Source: CBDCZY01 sp965224745 (GTDB lineage Bacteria; Pseudomonadota; Gammaproteobacteria; Methylococcales; Methylomonadaceae). From it: a stretch of DNA of 64,000 nt. Location: the NCBI GenBank assembly GCA_965224745.1, contig CBDCZY010000002.1, forward strand, positions 1-64,000, in the 5' to 3' direction. The notes beneath the pieces were generated by a model. That model was not told the origin of the DNA. It made no database searches and saw only the letters and a program-made list of their open reading frames with translations. The position numbers and the translations under genes are program-made. The stretch's first letter is position 1. Each line of letters starts with the position of its first letter. Shown here in pieces: positions 47,741-56,274 of this stretch.

Positions 47741-49879
47741 GTGAATAAACGATTGAGCTTTTTTGGTGGTAACCGAACCCCAGTGATTCGACAAACAGAA
47801 GCCGCCGAATGCGGGTTAGCTTGTCTGGCCATGGTGGCCTCCTTTTTCGGCCACCATATAGACTTACCTAGCATACGTCAAAAATTCTCTATTTCGATGA
47901 AAGGTACTACACTGGCTCATCTAATAGATATTGCCGATCAACTTAAGCTCAATGCACGGCCTGTGAAAATTGAATTAGGCGCTTTAGGTATGCTGAGCTT
48001 GCCCGCTATCTTGCACTGGGATCTCAATCATTTCGTGGTATTAACCAAGGTCGTCACCAACAAAATCACAGTACATGACCCGGCACACGGACAACGTCGT
48101 TTGAGTATGGCTGAATGCTCTCAACATTTTACAGGGATTGCGATCGAGCTGAGCCCAATGACCGGTTTCCAACCAAAGGTGGAAAAGCAAAAGATTACGT
48201 TCTCGCAATTAGTGGGGCGTTTGCCAGGCGCTGCTCGAGCGATTCTGCAGATTTTCTTATTAGCCGGTGTCCTGGAATTTTTTGTCATCGCCAGTCCTTT
48301 CTATATGCAATTGGTTGTAGACTCTGCCGTGGTGTCGGAAGACGAAGATTTATTAACTGTTCTAGGTCTGGGTTTTCTACTGTTGGCGCTTCTACAGGTA
48401 GGTGTTTCGGCTCTTAGATCCTGGGTAGTTATGGTTTTAGGAACAACACTTAATTTCAAATTGTTGAGCAATCTTTTCCGACATTTGTTGCATTTACCAA
48501 TGGATTTCTTTGCCAAGCGCCATTTGGGCGATATTGTTTCGCGTTTTGAATCCGTCAACGTAATCCAGCGCACGTTAACGACAACATTCATAGAAGCCGT
48601 CGTGGATGGGTTAATGGCTATCGCTACATTGGTTATGATGCTGGTCTATAGCTGGCGGTTAGCGGTTATCGTGCTTTGCGCAGGTATCTTTTATGGGATA
48701 TTAAGACTCGTACTTTATCGGCCATTCCGACAGGCATCTGAGGAACAGATCTTATGCGGAGCGAAACAGCAAACAAGTTTTTTAGAAACGGTTCGTGGTG
48801 TACAGAGCGTAAAGCTTTTTAACCGTCAGCTACAGCGCCGAGCTCTGTTCGAGAATCGCATTATAGACACATTTAACGCCAATATCCGCATCCAGAAGTT
48901 GGGTATCTTATATAAAGTATTAAACGGTACTTTATTCGGCATTGAAAACATCGCCGTAATTTGGTTAGGGGCTATGCAAATATTAGGCGGCGGTTTCTCC
49001 GTGGGAATGCTGTTTGCTTTTATCGCCTATAAACAGCAATTCACAAACCGGATAGCGGCGTTTATCGAAAAAGCTATCGATTTTAAGATGCTTGAATTGC
49101 ATATGGAGCGAGTTGGTGATGTAGCATTGACGGAAGTTGAAGCTGATGAAGTGGACAATTACGCAGGCGGCGCTATTGCAAGTACCACAATTGAAGTACG
49201 CAATCTGAGTTATCGTTATTCAGATGCTGAACCTCCAGTCTTAAACAACGTCAACCTGGTAATTAAAGAGGGCGAGTCTGTTGCAATCGTTGGACCATCG
49301 GGATGCGGTAAAACAACGCTACTGAAGGTTCTACTGGGCTTGCTATCTCCTACTGCTGGAGAAGTGTTTATCGGACAAGTAAACCTTGCGCGGCTAACAC
49401 CTTCACGTTATCGCGATGCCATTGGCGCCGTGATGCAAGACGATCAGCTATTCGCAGGTTCCATCGCTGATAATATTAGCTTTTTCGATCAAGAAGCAGA
49501 CCTGCAATGGGTACAACATTGCGCAGAACTTGCTGCGATTCATACGGATGTCATCACTATGCCCATGGGTTATAACACGCTTATTGGAGATATGGGAACG
49601 GTACTATCTGGAGGACAGAAACAGCGAATCTTATTGGCTAGAGCGCTCTACAAAAGGCCAAAAATACTCTTTCTTGACGAAGCAACAAGTCATCTTGACT
49701 CTGCTTGTGAACAGGTCGTCAATATTGCGATAAGACGTCTTGAGATCACTCGAGTCCTTATTGCCCACCGCGCGGAAACAATAGAGTCGGCTGATAGAAT
49801 TATCGCCTTAGATAAAGGAACAACCGAATCAGTTGTTATCAACCAGAACGTAACCCAGACTGTACAACCCATACGATGA
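47741..49879 (+). CDS. C39 peptidase ABC exporter (CvaB-like)
   Basis: 712 residues. N-terminal C39 protease (about 1-140): QTEAAECGLACLAM carries the catalytic cysteine and oxyanion glutamine, LNHFVVLTKV the histidine, VHDPAHG the aspartate. The transmembrane domain (about 165-440) has six segments. The ATPase has Walker A GPSGCGKTTLL, signature LSGGQKQRIL, Walker B ILFLDEATS and H-loop IAHRAE. It should cut the double-glycine leader and export the core peptide. The start is GTG. An IS110 element begins 27 bases after the stop. Confidence 0.95.
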   Translation: MNKRLSFFGGNRTPVIRQTEAAECGLACLAMVASFFGHHIDLPSIRQKFSISMKGTTLAHLIDIADQLKLNARPVKIELGALGMLSLPAILHWDLNHFVVLTKVVTNKITVHDPAHGQRRLSMAECSQHFTGIAIELSPMTGFQPKVEKQKITFSQLVGRLPGAARAILQIFLLAGVLEFFVIASPFYMQLVVDSAVVSEDEDLLTVLGLGFLLLALLQVGVSALRSWVVMVLGTTLNFKLLSNLFRHLLHLPMDFFAKRHLGDIVSRFESVNVIQRTLTTTFIEAVVDGLMAIATLVMMLVYSWRLAVIVLCAGIFYGILRLVLYRPFRQASEEQILCGAKQQTSFLETVRGVQSVKLFNRQLQRRALFENRIIDTFNANIRIQKLGILYKVLNGTLFGIENIAVIWLGAMQILGGGFSVGMLFAFIAYKQQFTNRIAAFIEKAIDFKMLELHMERVGDVALTEVEADEVDNYAGGAIASTTIEVRNLSYRYSDAEPPVLNNVNLVIKEGESVAIVGPSGCGKTTLLKVLLGLLSPTAGEVFIGQVNLARLTPSRYRDAIGAVMQDDQLFAGSIADNISFFDQEADLQWVQHCAELAAIHTDVITMPMGYNTLIGDMGTVLSGGQKQRILLARALYKRPKILFLDEATSHLDSACEQVVNIAIRRLEITRVLIAHRAETIESADRIIALDKGTTESVVINQNVTQTVQPIR

Positions 49880-49906
49880 TGAAAAACGGGTCAATCTATT
49901 CCAGAG

Positions 49907-50257
49907 AGGTGTCTACCATAGAATTTAAGGAATAAAAACAAACCTGTTAGGCTCGTGGATAAGTGGATATCAGGGATGATATCCACTTATCCACAGGCTT
50001 ATCGAAAAAGGGGCTTTTGTTCCGAAATTTGCGGATGACAAAACACGATAATCGAGTTAACCTATGGTTTGACGGGGGTGTGGCTCATGGGGTCAGCGGT
50101 CTGGTTTATTAGATCCGCTCGGCACTGAAGTGCCGCCCCTGTCATCTGCATCATCCAAAGCGTCTGCCGGGATGGTGCCAATCGGTTGATGTGGCTCTGA
50201 GTGTAGACGAGACGCTGGATGATAATTTTCATCTTTTATAGCAGAGGCGTAAGCACT
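49907..50257 (+). ncRNA. Candidate bridge RNA region of IS110 copy 1
   Basis: 351 non-coding bases before the transposase, conserved in all three copies. It contains a perfect 17-bp hairpin with a 6-base loop (49955-49994) and a smaller one, CGGCAC-tgaa-GTGCCG (50120-50135). IS110 elements are known to encode a bridge RNA in the left non-coding end. GTAGAC at 50203-50208 is complementary to GTCTAC at the element's left tip, a possible donor-recognition segment. RNA boundaries cannot be set by eye. Confidence 0.6.
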
Positions 50258-51445
50258 ATGCAAACATCACAAATTACCGTGGGCATTGACATTGGTTCTT
50301 ATCAGCACCGGGTGGCCATTGCCGGCCCCGACGGGGCGATTTTGGAAGAGTTTGACCTGGCCCATCATAAGTTAGGTTTTCGCGATTTTTTCCAGCGTTT
50401 GGCGGTTCATGAAAAACGCACTGGATTACCGGTCGCCATCGCGATGGAAGGTTTCAATGGTCACGCGCGACCCTTAGATACGGAAATTCGGATGCGGGGC
50501 TATCCGCTCTATAATGTCAACAACTTGAAGCTAGCTCGTTTCAAAGAAATTTTTCCAGGGCCCGCTAAGAGCGACCCGATTGATGCGCATAAAATTCTGG
50601 AACTGTTCCAGTTGCGTACCCATTTACCCTTAGCCAAGGATGTGTTGCAAGAAGTCGCCGCAACACCTGCAGAAAACGACCAGCTCAAACGCTTAACACG
50701 TCGCCGCCGCCAGTTGGTCAATGATAAGATGCGCATCGCCAATCGTCTACAGGTGGACCTCAAGGCGGTCTCACCGGGTCTACTAGACATTACCGGTAGT
50801 GTTGATAATCTTTGGTTTTTAAACTTTCTGACCTGCCGTGATGAGTTCTCCAAACTGGCTCGCATTCAGGGCAAAAGCCTGCTTCAAGTCAAAGGTGTTG
50901 GTCACCAATACGCGGATATCATCCAACAGTGGCAACAAACCGCTTACTTTGCACCCGAAGTCGCTTGGGTGGGTGAGATGATCATTGAGGATGCTCAGCG
51001 TATCTTGGCAATCATGGGATCTATTAAGCGATTAGAAACACAAATAATGGACCTTACTGAACACTCGGTGATTGCTGGCCGGATACAGTCTATTCCTGGC
51101 TTTGGGGTCATTTCCTGCGCCGAGTTGGCGGGTGAGATCGGCACTCTGAAGCGATTTGCTTCCGAGGCTAGTTTAGCGCTGTATATCGGCATGGCCGCAT
51201 TAGACAATCAATCTGGGCAATTCAAAGGCACGAAAACACCCAGGCAAGTCAATAAGCGCGCCAAGGCGGCTATGATGGTAGCGGTAGCTCGACATATCGA
51301 GCGGGTACCCAGTTCCAAAGCTTATTATGACAAAAAGCGTGCTGAAGGTAAAAAGCATAACCAAGCAGTCAGAGCTTTAGGGCGACATTTAACGAGAGTC
51401 ATCTGGTCTTTGATTAAGCATCAAAGGAACTATGAAATGCGTTGA
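50258..51445 (+). CDS. IS110-family DEDD transposase, copy 1
   Basis: 395 residues from ATG 50258 (MQTSQITVGIDIGSYQHRVA); the frame is open to 50219 but that part is inside the leader. The RuvC-like DEDD domain has GIDIGS (Asp), AMEGFNG (Glu) and SDPIDAHKI (Asp). The C-terminal Tnp_20 domain has IQSIPGFGVISCAELAGEIG and YIGMAALDNQSGQFKGT, which should hold the catalytic serine. It recombines ends and target guided by RNA. Protein identical to copy 2. Confidence 0.95.
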   Translation: MQTSQITVGIDIGSYQHRVAIAGPDGAILEEFDLAHHKLGFRDFFQRLAVHEKRTGLPVAIAMEGFNGHARPLDTEIRMRGYPLYNVNNLKLARFKEIFPGPAKSDPIDAHKILELFQLRTHLPLAKDVLQEVAATPAENDQLKRLTRRRRQLVNDKMRIANRLQVDLKAVSPGLLDITGSVDNLWFLNFLTCRDEFSKLARIQGKSLLQVKGVGHQYADIIQQWQQTAYFAPEVAWVGEMIIEDAQRILAIMGSIKRLETQIMDLTEHSVIAGRIQSIPGFGVISCAELAGEIGTLKRFASEASLALYIGMAALDNQSGQFKGTKTPRQVNKRAKAAMMVAVARHIERVPSSKAYYDKKRAEGKKHNQAVRALGRHLTRVIWSLIKHQRNYEMR

Positions 51446-51592
51446 TTTGTTATTAAAAAATACTTGCAAATTCTAGCGGGATGTTCAGTCATTGCATTTT
51501 GCACAATAATCGCTTTATAACGCCTGTCTCGCGTCAATTACTTTGTCCGGTTTGGCGACAATTATGATGGCCGGTTGAGTGTTTAAGGTTTT

Positions 51593-52330
51593 TTATGATT
51601 TTTTCTGATGTTTCCTCCTGTAACTGTTGCCGTCGATTTCAAGAATCGTGGCATGATGGATAATGCGGTCAATGGCGGCTACGGTCATTAATGTATCCGG
51701 GAATATCTGATCCCAGTGACTGAATGGCTGGTTTGATGTGATGATCAAGCTGCCACTTTCATAACGATGAGCAATAAACTCAAACAGGACCTGGGTTTCT
51801 GAATCCGTTTTTTTAACATAACCAATATCATCGATAATGAGTACACGATATTTATCCAGTCGACTCATCACAGCCATTAAATCCAGCTCTTTTTTGGCCT
51901 GCTGCAGTAATTGCACCAGTGCGGTGGCAGCCAACCATTTTACCCGGATGCCTTGTTCGATAAGATGAAGCCCCAAAGCAGAAGCAATATGCGATTTACC
52001 GACACCGGAAGGGCCAATCAATAAAACATTATCTGCCTGTAGCGCCCACTGGGTATTATCGCGCAGCCCAATCACTTTCTTTTGAATGGTTTCCGGTAAT
52101 TCATCAAAGCCTAAGGTGGCAAAACTTTTGCCCCGGGGTAATTTGGCTTCTTTGGTCCAGTTGCAAACTCGCGTTTCAAAGCGCCGTGCAATTTCATTTT
52201 CACACAGTTTAGACAGGTATTGGCTATAGCCCCATGCCTGTTTTGTGGCCTGTTCCTGATAAGCTTCATAATATTGCCAAAAAGCCAGCAAGCGAAGTTC
52301 TTTTAACATCATTGGCAAACCATCACTCAC
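51593..52330 (-). CDS. istB: IstB helper ATPase, second copy
   Basis: 245 residues identical to the protein at 930-1667, with Walker A GPSGVGKSH and Walker B VLIIDDIGYV intact. Its partner IstA is truncated here, so this IS21 copy cannot move by itself, though the complete protein could serve another copy. Confidence 0.94.
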   Translation of the reverse strand: MSDGLPMMLKELRLLAFWQYYEAYQEQATKQAWGYSQYLSKLCENEIARRFETRVCNWTKEAKLPRGKSFATLGFDELPETIQKKVIGLRDNTQWALQADNVLLIGPSGVGKSHIASALGLHLIEQGIRVKWLAATALVQLLQQAKKELDLMAVMSRLDKYRVLIIDDIGYVKKTDSETQVLFEFIAHRYESGSLIITSNQPFSHWDQIFPDTLMTVAAIDRIIHHATILEIDGNSYRRKHQKKS

Positions 52331-52871
52331 AGCACACCTCCTGTCTCATCCACTGACCGGTCAGTAGTTGATCATAGTCAGCAACCTGGTGTTGGCGTAG
52401 CGGTATCGGTGGCGGTGTACTGTGTTGTAAATACCTTGCCTGCAGGGATGTTAAATCGGGCAAGGCACCTTGTTCTGCCTGTCGCATTAGCTCAGTTGCC
52501 AGGGCACTTTCGCAATCATAATCATAGGCAAAGCGTAAAACAGCAACCATCCACTTGCATGCTTCTTGCGGTGTAAACTGTTTCTCTGCCTGCTTCCATA
52601 AAGCCCGATATTGCGTGTTAGGCAAAATATTATCGCGAAACTGTGAGAAGCGGAAGGCTTGTGGTTTGGCTGCCAGAGAATGAATGATATGCCGGTAATC
52701 TATTCGTCGCGCTCGGCCGGTGGGCGTTGTTGGATAAATCCGAGGCAGATTGATCACCCGAGTTTGGCCAACAAAGCAGACCAAACGATCATGGTAGAGA
52801 TGCACCCTGACGCTTTCACCGATAAGGCGTGAAGGGACGGTATACAATGCGCGTTTTACAGCAATGGTACT
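52323..52871 (-). pseudogene. istA: IstA transposase, C-terminal fragment
   Basis: Only the C-terminal part remains (from about SSTIAVKRALYTVPSRL to the stop), identical to the protein encoded at 2-937. The catalytic integrase core is missing because the IS3 element starts at 52872. The internal ATG at 52847 is not a native start. It overlaps istB by 8 bases as in the other copy. Confidence 0.93.
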
Positions 52872-52936
52872 TGTAATGGTCTAATAATCTTGGAAGGATT
52901 TATAGCTTATAATCCAACCCAAAATTAGGATAAAAA

Positions 52937-53260
52937 ATGACCGAAATAACCACAGTAAAACCTAAAACAACCTTCACCACAGAACAGCGTCTAGACTACG
53001 CTAAACTCATGGTAAATGAAGGATATACCAATAAGCAGGTAATGGAAATATCAGGAGCAGGTGACTCTGCTGTGAGGCGATGGAAAAAGCAATATTTAGA
53101 TGAACTCAAAGGTAATACACCTCAGGATAAGCAAGCGTTAACCCCAGAACAACAGAAAATACAAAGCCTAGAGAAGCAATTATGGCGAGCTAAAAGGGAT
53201 AATGAAATACTAAAAAAGGCCACAGCCTTCTTTGTTCGAGACAACAACAATCTGAATTGA
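52937..53260 (+). CDS. IS3-family OrfA
   Basis: 107 residues: N-terminal helix-turn-helix (EGYTNKQVMEISGAGDSAVR, about 30-50) and a leucine-zipper-like coiled coil (KIQSLEKQLWRAKRDNEILKK). Near its end is the slippery A AAA AAG at EILKKA; a -1 shift there leads in an open frame into orfB, producing the OrfAB transposase. OrfA alone usually regulates transposition. Confidence 0.93.
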   Translation: MTEITTVKPKTTFTTEQRLDYAKLMVNEGYTNKQVMEISGAGDSAVRRWKKQYLDELKGNTPQDKQALTPEQQKIQSLEKQLWRAKRDNEILKKATAFFVRDNNNLN

Positions 53261-54108
53261 TTGTTGAAATAAAGAAGGCTTCTCCAGGCTATCAAACAAC
53301 AGAGCTTTGCACACTATTTAATATAGCTCTCAGTACACACTACTATCAGATTAATAATCAAATGAGCGATGAAGAACAAGAAACCATAGAACAAATTAAA
53401 TTGATAGCCATTGAAACTCAGCATACCTATGGTAAACGAAGGACTCAGGTTGAATTAGCTAACAGAGGGATTGAAATAGGCGTTTATAAAACAGCTTCAT
53501 TAATGAAAAAATCGAATGTCATTGCCATAAAACCTAAAAAGCGACACAGCTATCCAGCGGGAGAAGTCCACAAGAAAGCGGATCATTTACTTAAACGACA
53601 GTTTAATCCCAGTACTGTTCATACGCACTGGGTAGGTGACATTACCTACATTAAAACCTATACAGGCTGGAGCTATTTAGCTTGTATACTTGATCTTGGG
53701 TCAAGAGAAATTATGGGCTGGGCATTATCAGAAGAACCCAATGCAGAGCTTGCAAAGTCAGCATTAGAACATGCGATTAATAAACACAAGCCAGATACTC
53801 AACAATTAATGTTTCATTCAGACCAAGGGGTTCAATATTCAGCCAATCTATTTGTTGATTATCTTCATGACTTGGATATAACACAAAGTATGAGCCGTCG
53901 AGCTAATTGCTGGGATAATGCTGTGATGGAGCGGTTTTTTAGGAATTTAAAAACAGAGAGGCTGAACTATTTGAGTTTTATTAATTACTCCTCTGTAGTC
54001 AGTGCTGTGACTAGCTATATTAGTTTCTATAACTATAAAAGGTTACATTCTGCTATTGATTATAAAACCCCTCATCAAAAAACTAAAGAAATGAAAAAAG
54101 CGGCTTAA
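53257..54108 (+). CDS. IS3-family OrfB (DDE transposase)
   Basis: 283 residues when counted from the TTG at 53257, but naturally made as a fusion with OrfA through the -1 frameshift. DDE residues are in VGDITYIKTYTGW (Asp), FHSDQGVQYS (Asp) and CWDNAVMERFFRNLKTE (Glu). An HTH_21-like region (TQHTYGKRRTQVELANRG) precedes. All motifs are intact, so the element may be active. Confidence 0.94.
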   Translation: MIVEIKKASPGYQTTELCTLFNIALSTHYYQINNQMSDEEQETIEQIKLIAIETQHTYGKRRTQVELANRGIEIGVYKTASLMKKSNVIAIKPKKRHSYPAGEVHKKADHLLKRQFNPSTVHTHWVGDITYIKTYTGWSYLACILDLGSREIMGWALSEEPNAELAKSALEHAINKHKPDTQQLMFHSDQGVQYSANLFVDYLHDLDITQSMSRRANCWDNAVMERFFRNLKTERLNYLSFINYSSVVSAVTSYISFYNYKRLHSAIDYKTPHQKTKEMKKAA

Positions 54109-54137
54109 AATCCTTCCAAGAAAACTTGACCATTACA

Positions 54138-54314
54138 CTCTCAGGGATAGCAGTGCCTGGTGTACAGAATTTGGTGTCAATTGAGAGCTATTGAGGCTTA
54201 AAAAGCCTCAGTGTGCTCGTATTATTAGCTATTTCAAATAATAACAAGGTATTAAAACGTTGAAATGTTAATGTGGCTTCCCAAGGATTGGTGGATGCAC
54301 TTTAAGTCACGGAT
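54138..54314. other. Spacer with hairpin next to a REP-transposase fragment
   Basis: 177 bases between IS3 and the RAYT fragment. A hairpin TGAGGCTT-aaa-AAGCCTCA lies at 54192-54210. REP-like palindromes often flank RAYT genes, but with one copy this is only suggestive. Confidence 0.4.
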
Positions 54315-54581
54315 TCAGTTAAAGTATTTTGTGTAACGCCCATTCAGCCCTCTCATGACTTGAGATAGATTGGCTTTAGGTGTTTCTATCAAAAGATGAT
54401 AGTGATTATCCATCAGGCAATACGCATAACAAATAACGTCATAACGAGCCTGGAGCTCTTCAAATAATCCCAGAAAAGCGAGTTTATCTGCATCCTCAAT
54501 AAATATATTTTCTCCGCCATTTCCACGAGACATTACGTGATACAAAGTGTTGGGAAATTCGAGGCGAATGGGACGTGCCAT
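54315..54581 (-). pseudogene. REP-associated tyrosine transposase, C-truncated
   Basis: 88 residues with the start typical of the family (MARPIRLEFPNTLYHVMSRGN) and the metal-binding motif MDNHYHLLIET. It stops right after RYTKYFN, where family members continue with the helix bearing the catalytic tyrosine. It therefore looks like a broken gene. It lies 67 bases from the IS110 copy 2 right end. Confidence 0.82.
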
Positions 54582-54695
54582 AAAGAAATGATGTTCGATT
54601 TATAATCTCGTGAATAATTTAATAATAGCAGTATTTTTGCACTATGCGATGACTGAACATCCCGCTAGAATTTGCAAGTATTTTTTAATAACAAA

Positions 54696-55883
54696 TCAAC
54701 GCATTTCATAGTTCCTTTGATGCTTAATCAAAGACCAGATGACTCTCGTTAAATGTCGCCCTAAAGCTCTGACTGCTTGGTTATGCTTTTTACCTTCAGC
54801 ACGCTTTTTGTCATAATAAGCTTTGGAACTGGGTACCCGCTCGATATGTCGAGCTACCGCTACCATCATAGCCGCCTTGGCGCGCTTATTGACTTGCCTG
54901 GGTGTTTTCGTGCCTTTGAATTGCCCAGATTGATTGTCTAATGCGGCCATGCCGATATACAGCGCTAAACTAGCCTCGGAAGCAAATCGCTTCAGAGTGC
55001 CGATCTCACCCGCCAACTCGGCGCAGGAAATGACCCCAAAGCCAGGAATAGACTGTATCCGGCCAGCAATCACCGAGTGTTCAGTAAGGTCCATTATTTG
55101 TGTTTCTAATCGCTTAATAGATCCCATGATTGCCAAGATACGCTGAGCATCCTCAATGATCATCTCACCCACCCAAGCGACTTCGGGTGCAAAGTAAGCG
55201 GTTTGTTGCCACTGTTGGATGATATCCGCGTATTGGTGACCAACACCTTTGACTTGAAGCAGGCTTTTGCCCTGAATGCGAGCCAGTTTGGAGAACTCAT
55301 CACGGCAGGTCAGAAAGTTTAAAAACCAAAGATTATCAACACTACCGGTAATGTCTAGTAGACCCGGTGAGACCGCCTTGAGGTCCACCTGTAGACGATT
55401 GGCGATGCGCATCTTATCATTGACCAACTGGCGGCGGCGACGTGTTAAGCGTTTGAGCTGGTCGTTTTCTGCAGGTGTTGCGGCGACTTCTTGCAACACA
55501 TCCTTGGCTAAGGGTAAATGGGTACGCAACTGGAACAGTTCCAGAATTTTATGCGCATCAATCGGGTCGCTCTTAGCGGGCCCTGGAAAAATTTCTTTGA
55601 AACGAGCTAGCTTCAAGTTGTTGACATTATAGAGCGGATAGCCCCGCATCCGAATTTCCGTATCTAAGGGTCGCGCGTGACCATTGAAACCTTCCATCGC
55701 GATGGCGACCGGTAATCCAGTGCGTTTTTCATGAACCGCCAAACGCTGGAAAAAATCGCGAAAACCTAACTTATGATGGGCCAGGTCAAACTCTTCCAAA
55801 ATCGCCCCGTCGGGGCCGGCAATGGCCACCCGGTGCTGATAAGAACCAATGTCAATGCCCACGGTAATTTGTGATGTTTGCAT
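54696..55883 (-). CDS. IS110-family DEDD transposase, copy 2
   Basis: 395 residues from the ATG at 55883, protein identical to copy 1 with all DEDD and Tnp_20 motifs intact. Identity across copies indicates recent spread or gene conversion. Confidence 0.95.
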   Translation of the reverse strand: MQTSQITVGIDIGSYQHRVAIAGPDGAILEEFDLAHHKLGFRDFFQRLAVHEKRTGLPVAIAMEGFNGHARPLDTEIRMRGYPLYNVNNLKLARFKEIFPGPAKSDPIDAHKILELFQLRTHLPLAKDVLQEVAATPAENDQLKRLTRRRRQLVNDKMRIANRLQVDLKAVSPGLLDITGSVDNLWFLNFLTCRDEFSKLARIQGKSLLQVKGVGHQYADIIQQWQQTAYFAPEVAWVGEMIIEDAQRILAIMGSIKRLETQIMDLTEHSVIAGRIQSIPGFGVISCAELAGEIGTLKRFASEASLALYIGMAALDNQSGQFKGTKTPRQVNKRAKAAMMVAVARHIERVPSSKAYYDKKRAEGKKHNQAVRALGRHLTRVIWSLIKHQRNYEMR

Positions 55884-56234
55884 AGTGCTTACGCCTCTGC
55901 TATAAAAGATGAAAATTATCATCCAGCGTCTCGTCTACACTCAGAGCCACATCAACCGATTGGCACCATCCCGGCAGACGCTTTGGATGATGCAGATGAC
56001 AGGGGCGGCACTTCAGTGCCGAGCGGATCTAATAAACCAGACCGCTGACCCCATGAGCCACACCCCCGTCAAACCATAGGCTAACTCGATTATCGTGTTT
56101 TGTCATCCGCAAATTTCGGAACAAAAGCCCCTTTTTCGATAAGCCTGTGGATAAGTGGATATCATCCCTGATATCCACTTATCCACGAGCCTAACAGGTT
56201 TGTTTTTATTCCTTAAATTCTATGGTAGACACCT
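55884..56234 (-). ncRNA. Candidate bridge RNA region of IS110 copy 2
   Basis: Same 351-base non-coding left end as copy 1, with the 17-bp hairpin at 56147-56186. The histidine kinase gene ends 40 bases beyond the element tip. Confidence 0.58.
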
Positions 56235-56274
56235 ATACTCTGTTCCTCAGCGACTTTTTTGAGATATGAGCTTT

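Larger units (their letters stand above)
49907..51492 (+). mobile_element. IS110-family element, copy 1
   Basis: 1586 bp shared exactly in extent with copy 2 (54649-56234, inverted) and the visible part of copy 3 (62614 on). Ends were set where the copies stop matching: left at AGGTGTCTACC, right at GTTCAGTCAT. No terminal inverted repeat or clear target duplication, as expected for IS110. Sequence just after the right end is similar in copies 1 and 2 (GCATTTTGCA and GCATAGTGCA), hinting at target preference. Confidence 0.92.
51525..52871 (-). mobile_element. IS21-family element, truncated copy
   Basis: The right end is TGTCTCGCG at 51525, equal to that of the element at 1735. The element runs to 52871, where istA is cut by the IS3 end. 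The remaining left half is not found on the other side of the IS3, so material was lost by deletion or recombination, not just interrupted. The 32 bases to the IS110 copy 1 end (51493-51524) are a short unassigned spacer. Confidence 0.92.
52872..54137 (+). mobile_element. Intact IS3-family element
   Basis: 1266 bp. Terminal repeats TGTAATGGTC...TTGGAAGGATTT at the left and its near-complement ending GACCATTACA at the right. Carries orfA and orfB in -1 relation. The flanks show no matching 3-4 bp target duplication (act versus ctc), and the right flank is not istA, so rearrangement followed insertion. Its first 107 bp also occur at 1736-1842. Confidence 0.94.
54649..56234 (-). mobile_element. 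IS110-family element, copy 2 (inverted)
   Basis: 1586 bp, same extent as copy 1 in opposite orientation. Together they form long inverted repeats around 3.16 kb (51493-54648). Right flank in element orientation is CGCATAGTGCA, similar to copy 1. Confidence 0.92.
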
